From Pseudaminobacter soli (ex Li et al. 2025) (lineage in GTDB: Bacteria > Pseudomonadota > Alphaproteobacteria > Rhizobiales > Rhizobiaceae): a stretch of DNA of 64,000 nucleotides. Each line of letters starts with the position of its first letter. Position 1 is the first letter of the stretch. The notes beneath the pieces were generated by a model. That model was not told where the DNA came from. It was given only the letters and a program-made list of their open reading frames with translations, and searched no databases. Both the position numbers and the translations under genes were made by a program. This document shows, piece after piece, positions 36,340 through 44,592 of this stretch. The stretch covers positions 1 to 64,000 of the forward strand of contig NZ_PXYL01000020.1 of assembly GCF_003012705.1 (NCBI RefSeq), written 5' to 3'.

Positions 36340-37260
36340 TCAAGACAGGGGCTTAGGTGCGCCCTCTAAGAACCGTTGCAGGCGCGGACAGACGAAATCG
36401 AGGAAAGCTCTCACGCGCTGTGGCACGCGCCCTCCTCCAAGAAAGAGGGCGTGAATCTCCTCTTCATCCTCTGCCACGACATCGTGGAGCACTTCGACAA
36501 GACGACCCTCGGCAATATCCGCGCGAGTATGATAGTCACCAAGTCGGGCCAGTCCTACACCAGCCACTGCCATTCGTCGGACAGTTTCGCCGTTGTTTGC
36601 AAGCAGCGCCCCCTGGACGGCGCGATCAACGATACGACCGCTTTCCTTGAGCGGCCAAACCGGCGCCGATCTCCGGAAATTGAAGCTAAGACAATTATGT
36701 CGAGACAGATCGTCGACCGAGGTTGGAGTTCCGTTCCGACGTAAGTAGGCCGGTGAAGCGACTATCTTGCGTCGTGCCGTTCCGATCTTGCGGGCCATCA
36801 TCGAAGAGCTCGGTAACGGTCCGACACGGAAGGCAACATCAGTTCGGTCCAGATATAGGTCGACGATTTCGTCGGAAAGCGAGAGATCTACAACGATGTT
36901 CGGATAGGCCTGCCAGAACTCGGGCAGAATCGGCTCGAGCGCAAGCACGCCAAAGGCGACCGAGACATTCACTCGAACCGTTCCGCCTGTACTTGCCGCT
37001 CCTTGCGAGAGCTCACGTTCCACGTCGTCAAATTCTCTGAGCAACGACTGGCCGCGCTCATAATACATCTGCCCTTCGGCCGTCAGGGAAAGGCGACGGG
37101 TCGATCGCTCCAACAAGCGCACGCCGACGCGCGTCTCCAGCCGTGCGATCAACTTACTGATTGTCGAGGGCGTCATGCGCAGGAGACGTGCTGCTTCGGA
37201 AAAGCTGCCGGCATCAACGACGCGCAGAAAAACCTGCATTTCCCACGAGCGGTTGTCCAT
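36340..37260 (-). CDS. LysR-family transcriptional regulator
   Basis: 306 aa from ATG 37260 with GGAGG upstream. The HTH comprises MQVFLRVVDAGSFSEAARLL and RMTPSTISKLIARLETRVGV, followed by RLLERSTRRLSLTAEGQMYY, a CrgA/YafC-type N-terminus. The effector domain has FRVGPLPSSSMMARKIGTAR. It is divergent from the oxidoreductase/exporter operon and separated by 133 bp holding a perfect dyad. Effector unknown; CrgA-type regulators often sense quinones, aldehydes or aromatic compounds. Confidence 0.92.
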   Translation of the reverse strand: MDNRSWEMQVFLRVVDAGSFSEAARLLRMTPSTISKLIARLETRVGVRLLERSTRRLSLTAEGQMYYERGQSLLREFDDVERELSQGAASTGGTVRVNVSVAFGVLALEPILPEFWQAYPNIVVDLSLSDEIVDLYLDRTDVAFRVGPLPSSSMMARKIGTARRKIVASPAYLRRNGTPTSVDDLSRHNCLSFNFRRSAPVWPLKESGRIVDRAVQGALLANNGETVRRMAVAGVGLARLGDYHTRADIAEGRLVEVLHDVVAEDEEEIHALFLGGGRVPQRVRAFLDFVCPRLQRFLEGAPKPLS

Positions 37261-37274
37261 CGACGGCCTCCAGT

Positions 37275-37291
37275 TGTGAAAAGCGTTCACA
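37275..37291. promoter_or_regulatory. LysR operator candidate
   Basis: TGTGAA-AAGCG-TTCACA (37275-37291) is a perfect inverted repeat satisfying T-N11-A, 14 bp upstream of the LysR start codon and 100 bp upstream of the divergent operon. The best candidate binding site for the adjacent regulator. Confidence 0.6.
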
Positions 37292-37393
37292 GATAAAGTG
37301 GACTGGCAACGGCTTATCATGCGGACAGAGGTCGCATACCTCTTTGGCATGTCAAAGATCTCAGCATTGAACCTAATCCGCAAGCCGGACGTC

Positions 37394-38331
37394 ATGACGC
37401 TCGGCATTGAATTGCCGCTCGACAATGACTGGTCGCCCGAGGGACAGGCGCGCGGGGCGGCCAGCGGTCGTCCGCATGGCGTCCTGACCTCTCCTTGCAG
37501 ACGGAGCTTGTTCGTCGCGCCGACGCGCTTGGGTTCTCCGCTGTCTGGATGCGCGATGTGCCCGTCTTCGACCAGGTCAACATGGGCGATGCCGGTTCGG
37601 TGTATGACGTCTTCACCTTGCTTGGCTTTCTTGCCGGCGTGACCGAGCACATGGCTTTGGGAACCGCAGCGGTTGTGCTTCCGATCCGTCATCCGCTGAT
37701 GACAGCGAAGGCGGCAGCCTCGGTAGATGTTTTGTCGGGAGGACGTCTCCTTCTCGGCGTCGCATCAGGTGATCGCCCGGTCGAATACCCTCTGCTTGGT
37801 CTTGATTTCGATAGCCGCGGCGAGCGCTTTCGAGAAGCCGTTCACTACATCAGGCAGACGTGGCAACCGGGCGGTCTGCCGGTGAATGGCAAGCGCGTTC
37901 CCACACTCGACGTTCTGCCCCGTCCGGTGCAGCCAACCATTCCGCTCATTGTGGCTGGCCAGGCCCGCCAGGACGATGGATGGCTTGCCGCAAACATGGA
38001 CGGTCGCTTCGTCTATCCGGGCAGCCTGGAAAAACTCGCTGCACAGACTGCGGCCTGGTCCGGCGCAACCGCCGGCAAGGGTGCCTTCATCAGCGCTTTC
38101 CATCTCGACCTGCTCGACGATGCCAATTCGCCTCCTCAGCTGATCCGCTTCGGCGCTCGCCTCGGTCGCAAGGCATTGATCGGTCATTTCCGGCGACTGG
38201 CGGAGATCGGAGTCGATCACATAGCCGTCAATCTTCGGCAATCGACCCGCCCGCTGGCAGAGGTCATCGAAGAACTCGCGGCGGACGTCATGCCGCAACT
38301 GGGCAAAAAAGCCACCACCCTTGCCGCCTGA
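37394..38331 (+). pseudogene. Luciferase-like monooxygenase (LLM), frameshifted near the N-terminus
   Basis: ATG 37394 opens MTLGIELPLDNDWSPEGQAR followed by GAASGRPHGV. A one-base deletion at about 37485-37488 then throws the frame off. The other frame resumes PDLSLQTELVRRADALGFSA, VWMRDVPVFD and continues to the stop at 38331. Together they make a complete LLM-class flavin-dependent oxidoreductase of about 312 residues, with LGTAAVVLPIRHPLMTAKAA and VDVLSGGRLLLGVASGDRP. A TTG at 37495 might give an N-truncated product. Pseudogene or sequencing error: the rest is undamaged, which favours a recent event or error. Confidence 0.82.
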
Positions 38332-38348
38332 ACCAAATGGAGAAATAC

Positions 38349-39173
38349 ATGAAATTCGTCAATTCACACGATGCCGCCATTCCGGCACTCGGCTTCGGCG
38401 TCTTCCGCATGTCGGTTGCCGAAGTGGAAAGCGTCATTCCAGCGGCGCTGGAAGCTGGCTTCCGCCATTTCGATACGGCGCAGATCTACCAGAACGAGGC
38501 CGCGCTCGGCCGCGCCTTGCAAAAGGCAGGCGCGCGGCGTGAAGACTTATTTCTCACCACCAAGGTCTGGGTCGACAACTACAGCCCGGAAAAATTCGCC
38601 GCATCCGTCGATGAAAGCCTCGACAAGCTCCAGGTGAATCAGGTCGATCTGCTGCTCCTGCACTGGCCTGCCGACAAGGTGGCGATTGCCGACCAGATCG
38701 ATATGCTGAACGCGGTGCAAGCTGCAGGCAAAACGCGTTTCATCGGCGTCAGCAACCAGAATGTCGTGCAGATGAAGGAATCCATTGCACGCAGCGCAGC
38801 GCCCATCGTGACCAACCAGATCGAGCTTCACCCCTATCTCGACCAGAATGCCATCGCGGAAGCCGCCAAGGCGGCCGGTGTTGCCATCACCGCCTACTAC
38901 GGCATGGCCGACGGCGCGGTGCCGCGCGATCCCGTTCTTCAGGCCATCGGCAAGAAGTACGGCAAGTCGGCGGCGCAAGTCGGGCTTCGCTGGCTGATCG
39001 AGCGCGGCTTCATCGCCCTTTCGAAGACGGCGAAGCCGGAACGCGTTGCGGAAAATTTCGATGTGTTCGACTTCGAACTCAGCGCAGACGACATGACCGC
39101 GATTTCCAGGCTCGCCCGTTCCGACGGCCGACTGGTCAGCCCTCCCGGACTGGCCCCCGTGTGGGACAAATAA
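38349..39173 (+). CDS. Aldo-keto reductase (DkgB-like)
   Basis: 274 aa from ATG 38349 with GGAG upstream. The catalytic tetrad is visible: Asp and Tyr in HFDTAQIYQNE, Lys in LTTKVW, His in LLLLHWP. NADPH-binding elements include FIGVSNQN and ALSKTAKPERVAENF. It is a 2,5-diketo-D-gluconate reductase B-like enzyme reducing aldehydes or ketones. It sits 17 bp after the LLM gene and 13 bp before the MFS gene, in an operon that looks like carbonyl or xenobiotic detoxification (inference). Confidence 0.93.
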   Translation: MKFVNSHDAAIPALGFGVFRMSVAEVESVIPAALEAGFRHFDTAQIYQNEAALGRALQKAGARREDLFLTTKVWVDNYSPEKFAASVDESLDKLQVNQVDLLLLHWPADKVAIADQIDMLNAVQAAGKTRFIGVSNQNVVQMKESIARSAAPIVTNQIELHPYLDQNAIAEAAKAAGVAITAYYGMADGAVPRDPVLQAIGKKYGKSAAQVGLRWLIERGFIALSKTAKPERVAENFDVFDFELSADDMTAISRLARSDGRLVSPPGLAPVWDK

Positions 39174-39186
39174 CGGAGATCTCACG

Positions 39187-40386
39187 ATGAGTGCTGTAGA
39201 CGCTCAAAACAGCGCCTCGCAGGCGGCCGGGTTCAACTGGCCGCTTCTCGCGCTGGCAATCGGTGCCTTCGGTATCGGCACCACCGAGTTCTCACCGATG
39301 GGCCTGTTGCCCGTCATCGCCGACGGCGTCGACGTGTCGATCCCCACGGCGGGCCTTCTGGTCAGCGCCTATGCCATCGGTGTGATGGTGGGCGCACCGA
39401 TCATGACCCTGGCCTTCGGCCGCTTCGGCAAGCGCACCGCACTGATGCTGCTCATGGGCATCTTTACCCTCGGCAACATCCTGTCGGCTCTGGCGCCAGA
39501 TTATTGGACGCTACTCGCGGCCCGGCTTGTGACCAGCCTCAATCATGGCGCTTTCTTTGGCCTCGGCTCCGTCGTCGCGGCCAGCGTCGTGCCACCAGAA
39601 AAGCGCGCGAGCGCGGTCGCAACCATGTTCATGGGCCTCACCATCGCCAATATCGGCGGCGTTCCGGCTGCCACATGGATCGGCCAGCAGATCGGCTGGC
39701 GCATGTCCTTCGCCGGAACGGCTATTCTCGGCCTGCTTGCCATCACAGCCTTGTGGCTCTCCCTGCCAAGGGGCGAAGCGGGTAAGATGCCCAACATTGC
39801 CCAAGAGCTGAAGGTATTAACGCGGCCGGTAGTCCTGCTTGCGATGGCGACAACCGTCATGGGCGCGGGTGCCATGTTCACACTCTACACCTATGTCGCC
39901 CCCGTCCTGGCAGAACTGACCGGCGCGTCTGCAGGCTTCGTGACCTTGGCGCTCGTTCTGATCGGCGTTGGCTTCACCATCGGCAACGCTCTCGGCGGCC
40001 GTCTGGCCGACTGGTCGCTCAACGGCGCGACGCAAGTTTTCCTTGCAGCGCTGGCCATCATAAGTCTCGCGCTGCCGCTGGCTCTCAACAGCCATGTCGG
40101 CGCGGCAATCGGGCTTCTCGCATGGGGTGCAGCCGCATTCGCCATCGTGCCGCCGGTACAGACCCGCGTGATGCAGGCGGCAGCCGAAGCACCAGGGCTC
40201 GCATCTTCGGTCAATGTCGGCGCCTTCAACCTCGGCAATGCCGTCGGCGCAGCGCTGGGCGGCGGCGTCATCAGCCTCGGCTACGGCTATGCCGCGATAC
40301 CCGTCGCAGGAGGTGTACTTGCTGCGGCAGGTCTCGCGCTGGTGTGGCTGGGTCGCACTCAAACCGCCGGTACCTGCGAAGCTTAG
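39187..40386 (+). CDS. MFS transporter, AraJ/YdhP-type efflux
   Basis: 399 aa, 12 membrane spans. The first span has IGAFGIGTTEFSPMGLLPVI, whose GTTEF sequence is characteristic of the sugar/drug efflux DHA1 branch. The loop 2-3 motif is FGRFGKRTALMLLMG, and TM4-5 reads LVTSLNHGAFFGLGSVVAAS. It probably exports sugars or toxic metabolites. Same strand and operon as the aldo-keto reductase. Confidence 0.92.
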   Translation: MSAVDAQNSASQAAGFNWPLLALAIGAFGIGTTEFSPMGLLPVIADGVDVSIPTAGLLVSAYAIGVMVGAPIMTLAFGRFGKRTALMLLMGIFTLGNILSALAPDYWTLLAARLVTSLNHGAFFGLGSVVAASVVPPEKRASAVATMFMGLTIANIGGVPAATWIGQQIGWRMSFAGTAILGLLAITALWLSLPRGEAGKMPNIAQELKVLTRPVVLLAMATTVMGAGAMFTLYTYVAPVLAELTGASAGFVTLALVLIGVGFTIGNALGGRLADWSLNGATQVFLAALAIISLALPLALNSHVGAAIGLLAWGAAAFAIVPPVQTRVMQAAAEAPGLASSVNVGAFNLGNAVGAALGGGVISLGYGYAAIPVAGGVLAAAGLALVWLGRTQTAGTCEA

Positions 40387-40413
40387 GTCGACGGACACGA
40401 AGGAGACGCACGA

Positions 40414-40749
40414 ATGAATTCCATTCTATTTCCCATGGCCGGGGGGCGGTTCGAGGTTGATTACGGCGACCTCGTCGCCACCAATGACTACGCGCGGGAT
40501 GGTCAGGCGCTCACCTATGAAATCACCAAGGGCGAGCTGACCGGCAATACGGCGACGGTCGGCTTCGAATGGCGCCACCTGTCCGGACAATCCTACGCCA
40601 TCTCTTGGCAGGAGGCGGACGGCTCGACGGTCGTTCACATCGATGACTTCGAGGTCGGCCGTTCGCTCGCCTTCTTCACAACACCGGATGGGACGTTCTT
40701 TCGACTGGAAGGCAGCCTGCGACCGTTCGCCGGGGCCGGCCAGCACTAG
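40414..40749 (+). CDS. MoaF-like small protein
   Basis: 111 aa. The pattern FEVDYGDLVATNDYARDGQA, LTYEITKGELTGNTATVGFE, YAISWQEADGSTVVHIDDFE matches the MoaF-related lipocalin-like domain found in small stand-alone proteins. Predicted all-beta. Last gene of the LLM/AKR/MFS operon (27 bp gap), with a good GGAG upstream. A small-molecule carrier or binding role is suggested by the fold; the function is not established. Confidence 0.7.
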   Translation: MNSILFPMAGGRFEVDYGDLVATNDYARDGQALTYEITKGELTGNTATVGFEWRHLSGQSYAISWQEADGSTVVHIDDFEVGRSLAFFTTPDGTFFRLEGSLRPFAGAGQH

Positions 40750-40779
40750 CCAACCGCCTGGGAACCGTTCGATGTAGTC

Positions 40780-40885
40780 GGACGCATCGCCTTGGCGTCG
40801 GCGCGGGTTCGGCCATCAGCCTCTGGAACTGCTCGTTGGTATGTTGGCTGCCCTGGTCGGAATGACCTGGCTTGCCCAAGCATCA
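40780..40885 (-). mobile_element. IS3-family transposase fragment
   Basis: The minus-strand frame reads HSDQGSQHTNEQFQRLMAE, the DDE-domain segment around the second Asp of IS3-type OrfB transposases (HSDxGSQY). Flanking sequence loses similarity quickly, so only about 30-40 residues remain. No terminal repeats are visible. It lies between the MoaF-like gene and the AbiE operon. Confidence 0.55.
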
Positions 40886-40966
40886 GCAAGGCGGCTCATG
40901 GCTGAGACATTCATGCTGTGCTTCGGCGGGTGATCGCCGTGATGTCTGGCGCTGCAAGGATGACAT

Positions 40967-41013
40967 GTGACAAAACCTCGGATAATATCGAGTTTGATCA
41001 GAGGATTTGTCAC
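40967..41013 (+). promoter_or_regulatory. AbiE promoter/operator with long inverted repeat
   Basis: GTGACAAAACCTC (40967-40979) and GAGGATTTGTCAC (41001-41013) are inverted repeats matching at 12 of 13 positions. The 21-bp spacer holds a -10-like TAATAT (40983-40988). The right arm abuts the GTG start of abiEi, and its GAGGA also serves as ribosome binding site. AbiEi antitoxins repress their operons by binding inverted repeats over the promoter, so this is a strong operator candidate. Confidence 0.72.
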
Positions 41014-41634
41014 GTGCCCTCGACGCAAGATTCCCAAAAGGCGAAGCTCAGAAGCCTGCTCGATGCGCGCAGCATGATGCATGCGCATGAACTGCGTGAG
41101 GCGGGCATCAGTGCGCAAGCGATCGCACGCGCCGTCGAGAACGGCGAAATCGAGCGTATCTCATGTGGGGTTTATCAAAGGAGTGGTGCGGAGGTCGAAG
41201 AGAACCAAATCCTTGCTGAAGCCATCATGCGCGTCCCAAAAGGGGTGATCGCTCTTGTGTCGGCGCTGGCCTTCCATGAACTGACCGACCAAATGCCACC
41301 GCGCGTTTGGATTGCGATTGGAACAAGCGATTGGGCGCCTGTGCAGTCCTATCCCCCGCTGCGTATGGTTCGCTTCACGAAACCCTATCTGCGACAGGGC
41401 ATCGAGCATCATGCGATCGCTGGGGTCGACGTCCCGGTCTATTCGATCCCGAAGACCCTCGCCGACCTGTTCCGAAACCCCAGGCTGGTCGACCGATCGG
41501 TCGCCGTAGAAGGCCTGCGCGCCGCCCTCCAGCAACGCAAGGCAACTCCGAGCGCAATTGCCCAGGCCGCGAAGGCCGGCGGCGCTTGGAAGATAATGCG
41601 GCCCTATCTCGAGGCACTCACCTCCAATGGCTAA
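41014..41634 (+). CDS. abiEi: AbiEi-type antitoxin (type IV TA system)
   Basis: 206 aa from GTG 41014, with GAGGA 8 nt upstream; earlier in-frame starts would put the operator inside the gene. The N-terminal winged-helix region has ARSMMHAHELREAGISAQAI and ARAVENGEIERISCGVYQR, the AbiEi_4-type domain. The C-terminal domain includes VPVYSIPKTLADLFRNPRLV. The family represses its own promoter and counteracts the AbiEii nucleotidyltransferase without direct contact. It overlaps the toxin gene by 8 bp. Confidence 0.9.
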   Translation: MPSTQDSQKAKLRSLLDARSMMHAHELREAGISAQAIARAVENGEIERISCGVYQRSGAEVEENQILAEAIMRVPKGVIALVSALAFHELTDQMPPRVWIAIGTSDWAPVQSYPPLRMVRFTKPYLRQGIEHHAIAGVDVPVYSIPKTLADLFRNPRLVDRSVAVEGLRAALQQRKATPSAIAQAAKAGGAWKIMRPYLEALTSNG

Positions 41635-42504
41635 ACCACCGGCGAATATGGCGAAGTCGGTCAAGGACCGGCTGCTCACTATCGCCCGCGAGGAAGGCCG
41701 TGTGTTCGATATCCTGCTGGTGCGGTTCGCGCTCGAAAGGCTGCTCTACCGCCTGTCGATCTCGGCGCATCGAGACCGGTTCGTCCTGAAAGGCGGCATG
41801 CTGGTCACGGTCTGGGTTGCCGATGACAATCGGGTGACGCGGGATGCAGACTTTCTCGGACATGGGGACGCCGATGCTGACCGCCTAATTGCGGACTTCG
41901 GGGAGATCATGGCGATCAAGAGCGACGATGGACTCGCCTTCGATATCGACGCGCTCGCGGCGACCGTCATTCGAGAGGAGATGGAATATGGCGGCATTCG
42001 CCTCAAGACCGCAGCCTACCTCGAACGGACGCGCATTCCTGTTACAATCGACATTGGCTTCGGAGACGTTATGGCCGATGCGACGCAGCGGCTCAACTAT
42101 CCGACCCTTCTGGATCTTCCCGCTCCGTGGGTTCGTTCCTATCCGCCCGCCACGGTGGTCGCCGAGAAATTCCAGGCGATGGTGGCGCTTGGCGTCCTCA
42201 ACGGGCGCATGAAGGACTACTACGACCTCTGGGCGATATCGCTGCGATCGACATTTCCGCTGACGATCTAGACGCGGCCATCCGTGCGACGTTCGAGCGC
42301 CGCCGGACGCCGGTCCCGAACGAACGCCCACCGGGCCTCTCGGTCGAAATGTTTGGCGACGAAGCGAAGCAGCGGCAATGGCGCGCTTACGCCGCATCGC
42401 TCGAACTCGACACTGTTTCGCTGGAATCGATCATCAAAGGGGTTTGGGAGTTGGTCGGCCCGTCATGTGCGCGGATCCTAGCAAGAAATGGGAATGAGGC
42501 ATGA
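41627..42504 (+). pseudogene. abiEii: AbiEii nucleotidyltransferase toxin, frameshifted in the C-terminal part
   Basis: The first 203 or so codons read as AbiEii: FVLKGGMLVTVWVADDNRVT then RDADFLGHGD (the nucleotidyltransferase motif, with A between the aspartates), TVVAEKFQAMVALGVLNGR and MKDYYDLWAI. A one-base deletion at about 42235-42245 then gives a premature TAG at 42269. The other frame restores AIDISADDLDAAIRATFERR and continues to a TGA at 42504. The catalytic domain is intact but the helical C-terminus is lost. It may be an inactivated toxin with a surviving antitoxin, or a sequencing error. Confidence 0.82.
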
Positions 42505-42992
42505 CACCCGCCAATCCACCCGGTGACGAACTACATCCACTAGAGGAGGGACTCTGGGGGTGCAAAGTCCGTGATGTTGCTGACAGGTACCGTATCAAAT
42601 TCAACTTTACGTCCTTCTTCGTCGGGACGGGTCAGATAGCTGCCCGCCAGGGGAGAGCGTCGGAGCGCAACCAAAAAGCCGCCCTTCTTTGGCGGCTCGC
42701 CGGCGATAGTCTGGCTGCGAGGCGCGCAGAGAGGCACGCTGGACCACTTCTACGGTTCGGCTTACGCATTGGTGGTTTTGGCGGACGGGTGGAAGCCCAG
42801 CTCTCGCGCGTATGGCGTCGATCTCAAGATAACGAACCGCTGTGGCCGTACGGCCCTCCTAAGAGAAGCGCCGATCCTGCAGACGATGCCAGGAATGCAT
42901 GCGGTTTGCTACTTGAACCGCGATCGGATGGAACGGGACCGGCTTCATGCGCGTAACGGGCAGCGGCATATGGTGAGGCACGACATGCGGAC
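42505..42992. other. Intergenic region after AbiE
   Basis: About 490 bp. An ORF starting inside the AbiEii stop (42501) has no protein-like character. On the minus strand RYLEIDAIRARAG (about 42800-42840) hints at a decayed gene. A hairpin terminator is listed separately. No other feature seen. Confidence 0.4.
42673..42697 (-). terminator. Hairpin terminator, minus strand
   Basis: AGCCGCC (42677-42683) and GGCGGCT (42691-42697) form a 7-bp stem with a 7-nt loop, followed on the minus strand by five T residues. It could end the transcript of the RNase Z-like gene 300 bp upstream or of a lost gene. Confidence 0.6.
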
Positions 42993-44027
42993 TCAAGAGT
43001 TGGAGCCTTCGCGGGTCCTTGTTGGATGCCCGGCATTCCGTCCGCCATCGAAGTTTGCTTCGAATTCGCGCCTGAGCTCTCCCTCGCGCTCCAGGTAACG
43101 CGAGGAAAAATGCATCGGCAAGGCACGGGCCACGCCTGCCGCACGGGCGATACTTCCCGCCTCCGCGGCGGTCAAATGGCGCCTTGAGGCAGCCAGCTCT
43201 CGATCCTCGTCGAGATAGCCGGCCTCGATGAATAACTGCCTGGCACCTCGTGCCAACGCGACGACGCGTGCCACGTTCTCCGAGCTGTAAATCAGATCGG
43301 TCGCATAGGCGACCCGCTGTCCGGGACCGATCGTCAGTGCCTGGGTAGCTAACAGCTCAGCCAGTGATATGTCTCGACGGCCGGCCGCTATTTTCGTGTC
43401 AGGAGCATCGCCGCGCCGAACTGACCGCTTGGCCTCGGTCAACCACGGTCCAATGGGCAGGCCGAGATGGTCCAGCCGCGATTTGCGCGCATCGACCCGG
43501 ACTTTCTCCTGCAACGCGAAGGCGAGGCTGGGGATTCCGTGATCCAGCATCGCCCCTTCGACACGAAACTCGTCATCCTCGAGAAGCACGCCGGACGGCA
43601 CCCGCGGCGGCTCGCCTTCCTCGCGTGCGAAGCCCGCCTTAGCCCTGAAATGACTGCATCGAACGAACCCGGCCGGGGTCCAATCTGCGACGGAGATCAC
43701 CAGATCGGCCGAATGCTGGCCGAGCAGATTCCAGGTATATGCCCTGAGCTTGGCTTCGACCGCATCTCCGAGCCCCGGTGGGCCGATCAGATAGAGCCTG
43801 GTTGGCTGGTAGAGCTGCGACCGAAGCAATCGATCGAAGCCCACGAAATGATCCATGTGCATGTGGGAGACGAATACATGGCTCACGCGCACGATCTCGC
43901 GGGCGGAAAGCGGCGTAAGATATCCCAGGTCGAACAAAAGCGCGCGGCGTCGGAACCGGAAATCGAGAAACAGGACAGGATCGGAGAACGGCTCGTTTAC
44001 GAGTTTCGGTTGAATGAGGTCGGCCAT
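42993..44027 (-). CDS. MBL-fold hydrolase, ribonuclease Z-like
   Basis: 344 aa from ATG 44027. The zinc motif SHMHMDHFVGFDRLL (His55, His57, Asp59, His60) lies after FDLGYLTPLSAREIVRVSHV. Later ligands are in VEGAMLDHGIPSLAF, YATDLIYSSENVARV and the final ALPMHFSSRY. The order matches RNase Z/ElaC-like proteins, though an insertion (LGLPIGPWLTEAKRSVRRGD) is typical of long divergent members. It is probably a phosphodiesterase; tRNA 3' processing is not certain. The pterin dehydratase gene lies 28 bp upstream on the same strand. Confidence 0.82.
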   Translation of the reverse strand: MADLIQPKLVNEPFSDPVLFLDFRFRRRALLFDLGYLTPLSAREIVRVSHVFVSHMHMDHFVGFDRLLRSQLYQPTRLYLIGPPGLGDAVEAKLRAYTWNLLGQHSADLVISVADWTPAGFVRCSHFRAKAGFAREEGEPPRVPSGVLLEDDEFRVEGAMLDHGIPSLAFALQEKVRVDARKSRLDHLGLPIGPWLTEAKRSVRRGDAPDTKIAAGRRDISLAELLATQALTIGPGQRVAYATDLIYSSENVARVVALARGARQLFIEAGYLDEDRELAASRRHLTAAEAGSIARAAGVARALPMHFSSRYLEREGELRREFEANFDGGRNAGHPTRTREGSNS

Positions 44028-44055
44028 GCCCCAGGTCCAGGACCGTTTCGGCTGA

Positions 44056-44394
44056 TCACGGGCCAGCCAACTCGCTGATCTTGCTTGCCATGATGAAGTC
44101 GTTCTCGTGCAGCCCCTTGATCTTGTGGGTCTGTAGCGAGACGGTGGCGTAACCCCAGCCGAAACAGATGTCGGGATGGTGGCCCTGTTCCTCAGCAAGT
44201 CGGCCGACCTTGTCGATGAAGCTCTGCGATTCCCGAAAATCAGCGAACTTGAATTTGCGGCGCAGCCAGCGTCCCTCGTTCTCCAGCCCCCATCCCGGTG
44301 TCTGGGACAGGTAGACTGCTGCTTCCTTTTGCGTCAGCGGTGAAATGCCGCCCCGGCACGGCGTGCAGACCTTTTGGGCTAGACTTTCAGCCAT
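44056..44394 (-). CDS. phhB: 4a-hydroxytetrahydrobiopterin dehydratase (PhhB/PCD)
   Basis: 112 aa. The active-site block EEQGHHPDICFGWGYATVSL, then QTHKIKGLHENDFIMASKI, contains the paired histidines and the late His of the PCD family. The N-terminal half GWGLENEGRWLRRKFKFADF is also typical. The enzyme regenerates the pterin cofactor of aromatic amino-acid hydroxylases; no such hydroxylase is in this window. It may be co-transcribed with the small ORF upstream and the RNase Z-like gene downstream. Confidence 0.92.
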   Translation of the reverse strand: MAESLAQKVCTPCRGGISPLTQKEAAVYLSQTPGWGLENEGRWLRRKFKFADFRESQSFIDKVGRLAEEQGHHPDICFGWGYATVSLQTHKIKGLHENDFIMASKISELAGP

Positions 44395-44412
44395 CCCGTC
44401 CTCCCGGCGATC

Positions 44413-44592
44413 TCACAGGCTCAGGAATTTGTTCATGTAGTGGGTACGGAGGAACTTGCGCCGCTGTTCGGCAAAATACCTGTTGCCGGCTGGCGCCGTC
44501 CCTTTGGCGGCTCTTTTCTGTAGCCCCCGTTCGGCATCCGGCTTCTGTTTCGTATGTTTGCGCATGTTATCTAAGATGTGTAGCGAAGCCAT
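44413..44592 (-). CDS. Possible 59-residue basic protein
   Basis: A minus-strand frame from ATG 44592 (or ATG 44565) to TGA at 44413 reads MASLHILDNMRKHTKQKPDA, ERGLQKRAAKGTAPAGNRYF, AEQRRKFLRTHYMNKFLSL. It is Lys/Arg-rich with an amphipathic C-terminus and lies 18 bp upstream of the pterin dehydratase gene on the same strand. Ribosome binding sites are poor for both starts. Function unknown; possibly a nucleic-acid-binding peptide. Confidence 0.35.
   Translation of the reverse strand: MASLHILDNMRKHTKQKPDAERGLQKRAAKGTAPAGNRYFAEQRRKFLRTHYMNKFLSL

Noticed and set aside
41627-42504. Programmed ribosomal frameshift in AbiEii
   Set aside because: No slippery heptamer or downstream pseudoknot is evident at 42235-42245; simple deletion or sequencing error is more likely.
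42501-42956. ORF starting in the AbiEii stop codon (ATGA overlap)
   Set aside because: Looks coupled, but the translation has no protein-like composition after about 40 codons and crosses a terminator hairpin; probably chance.
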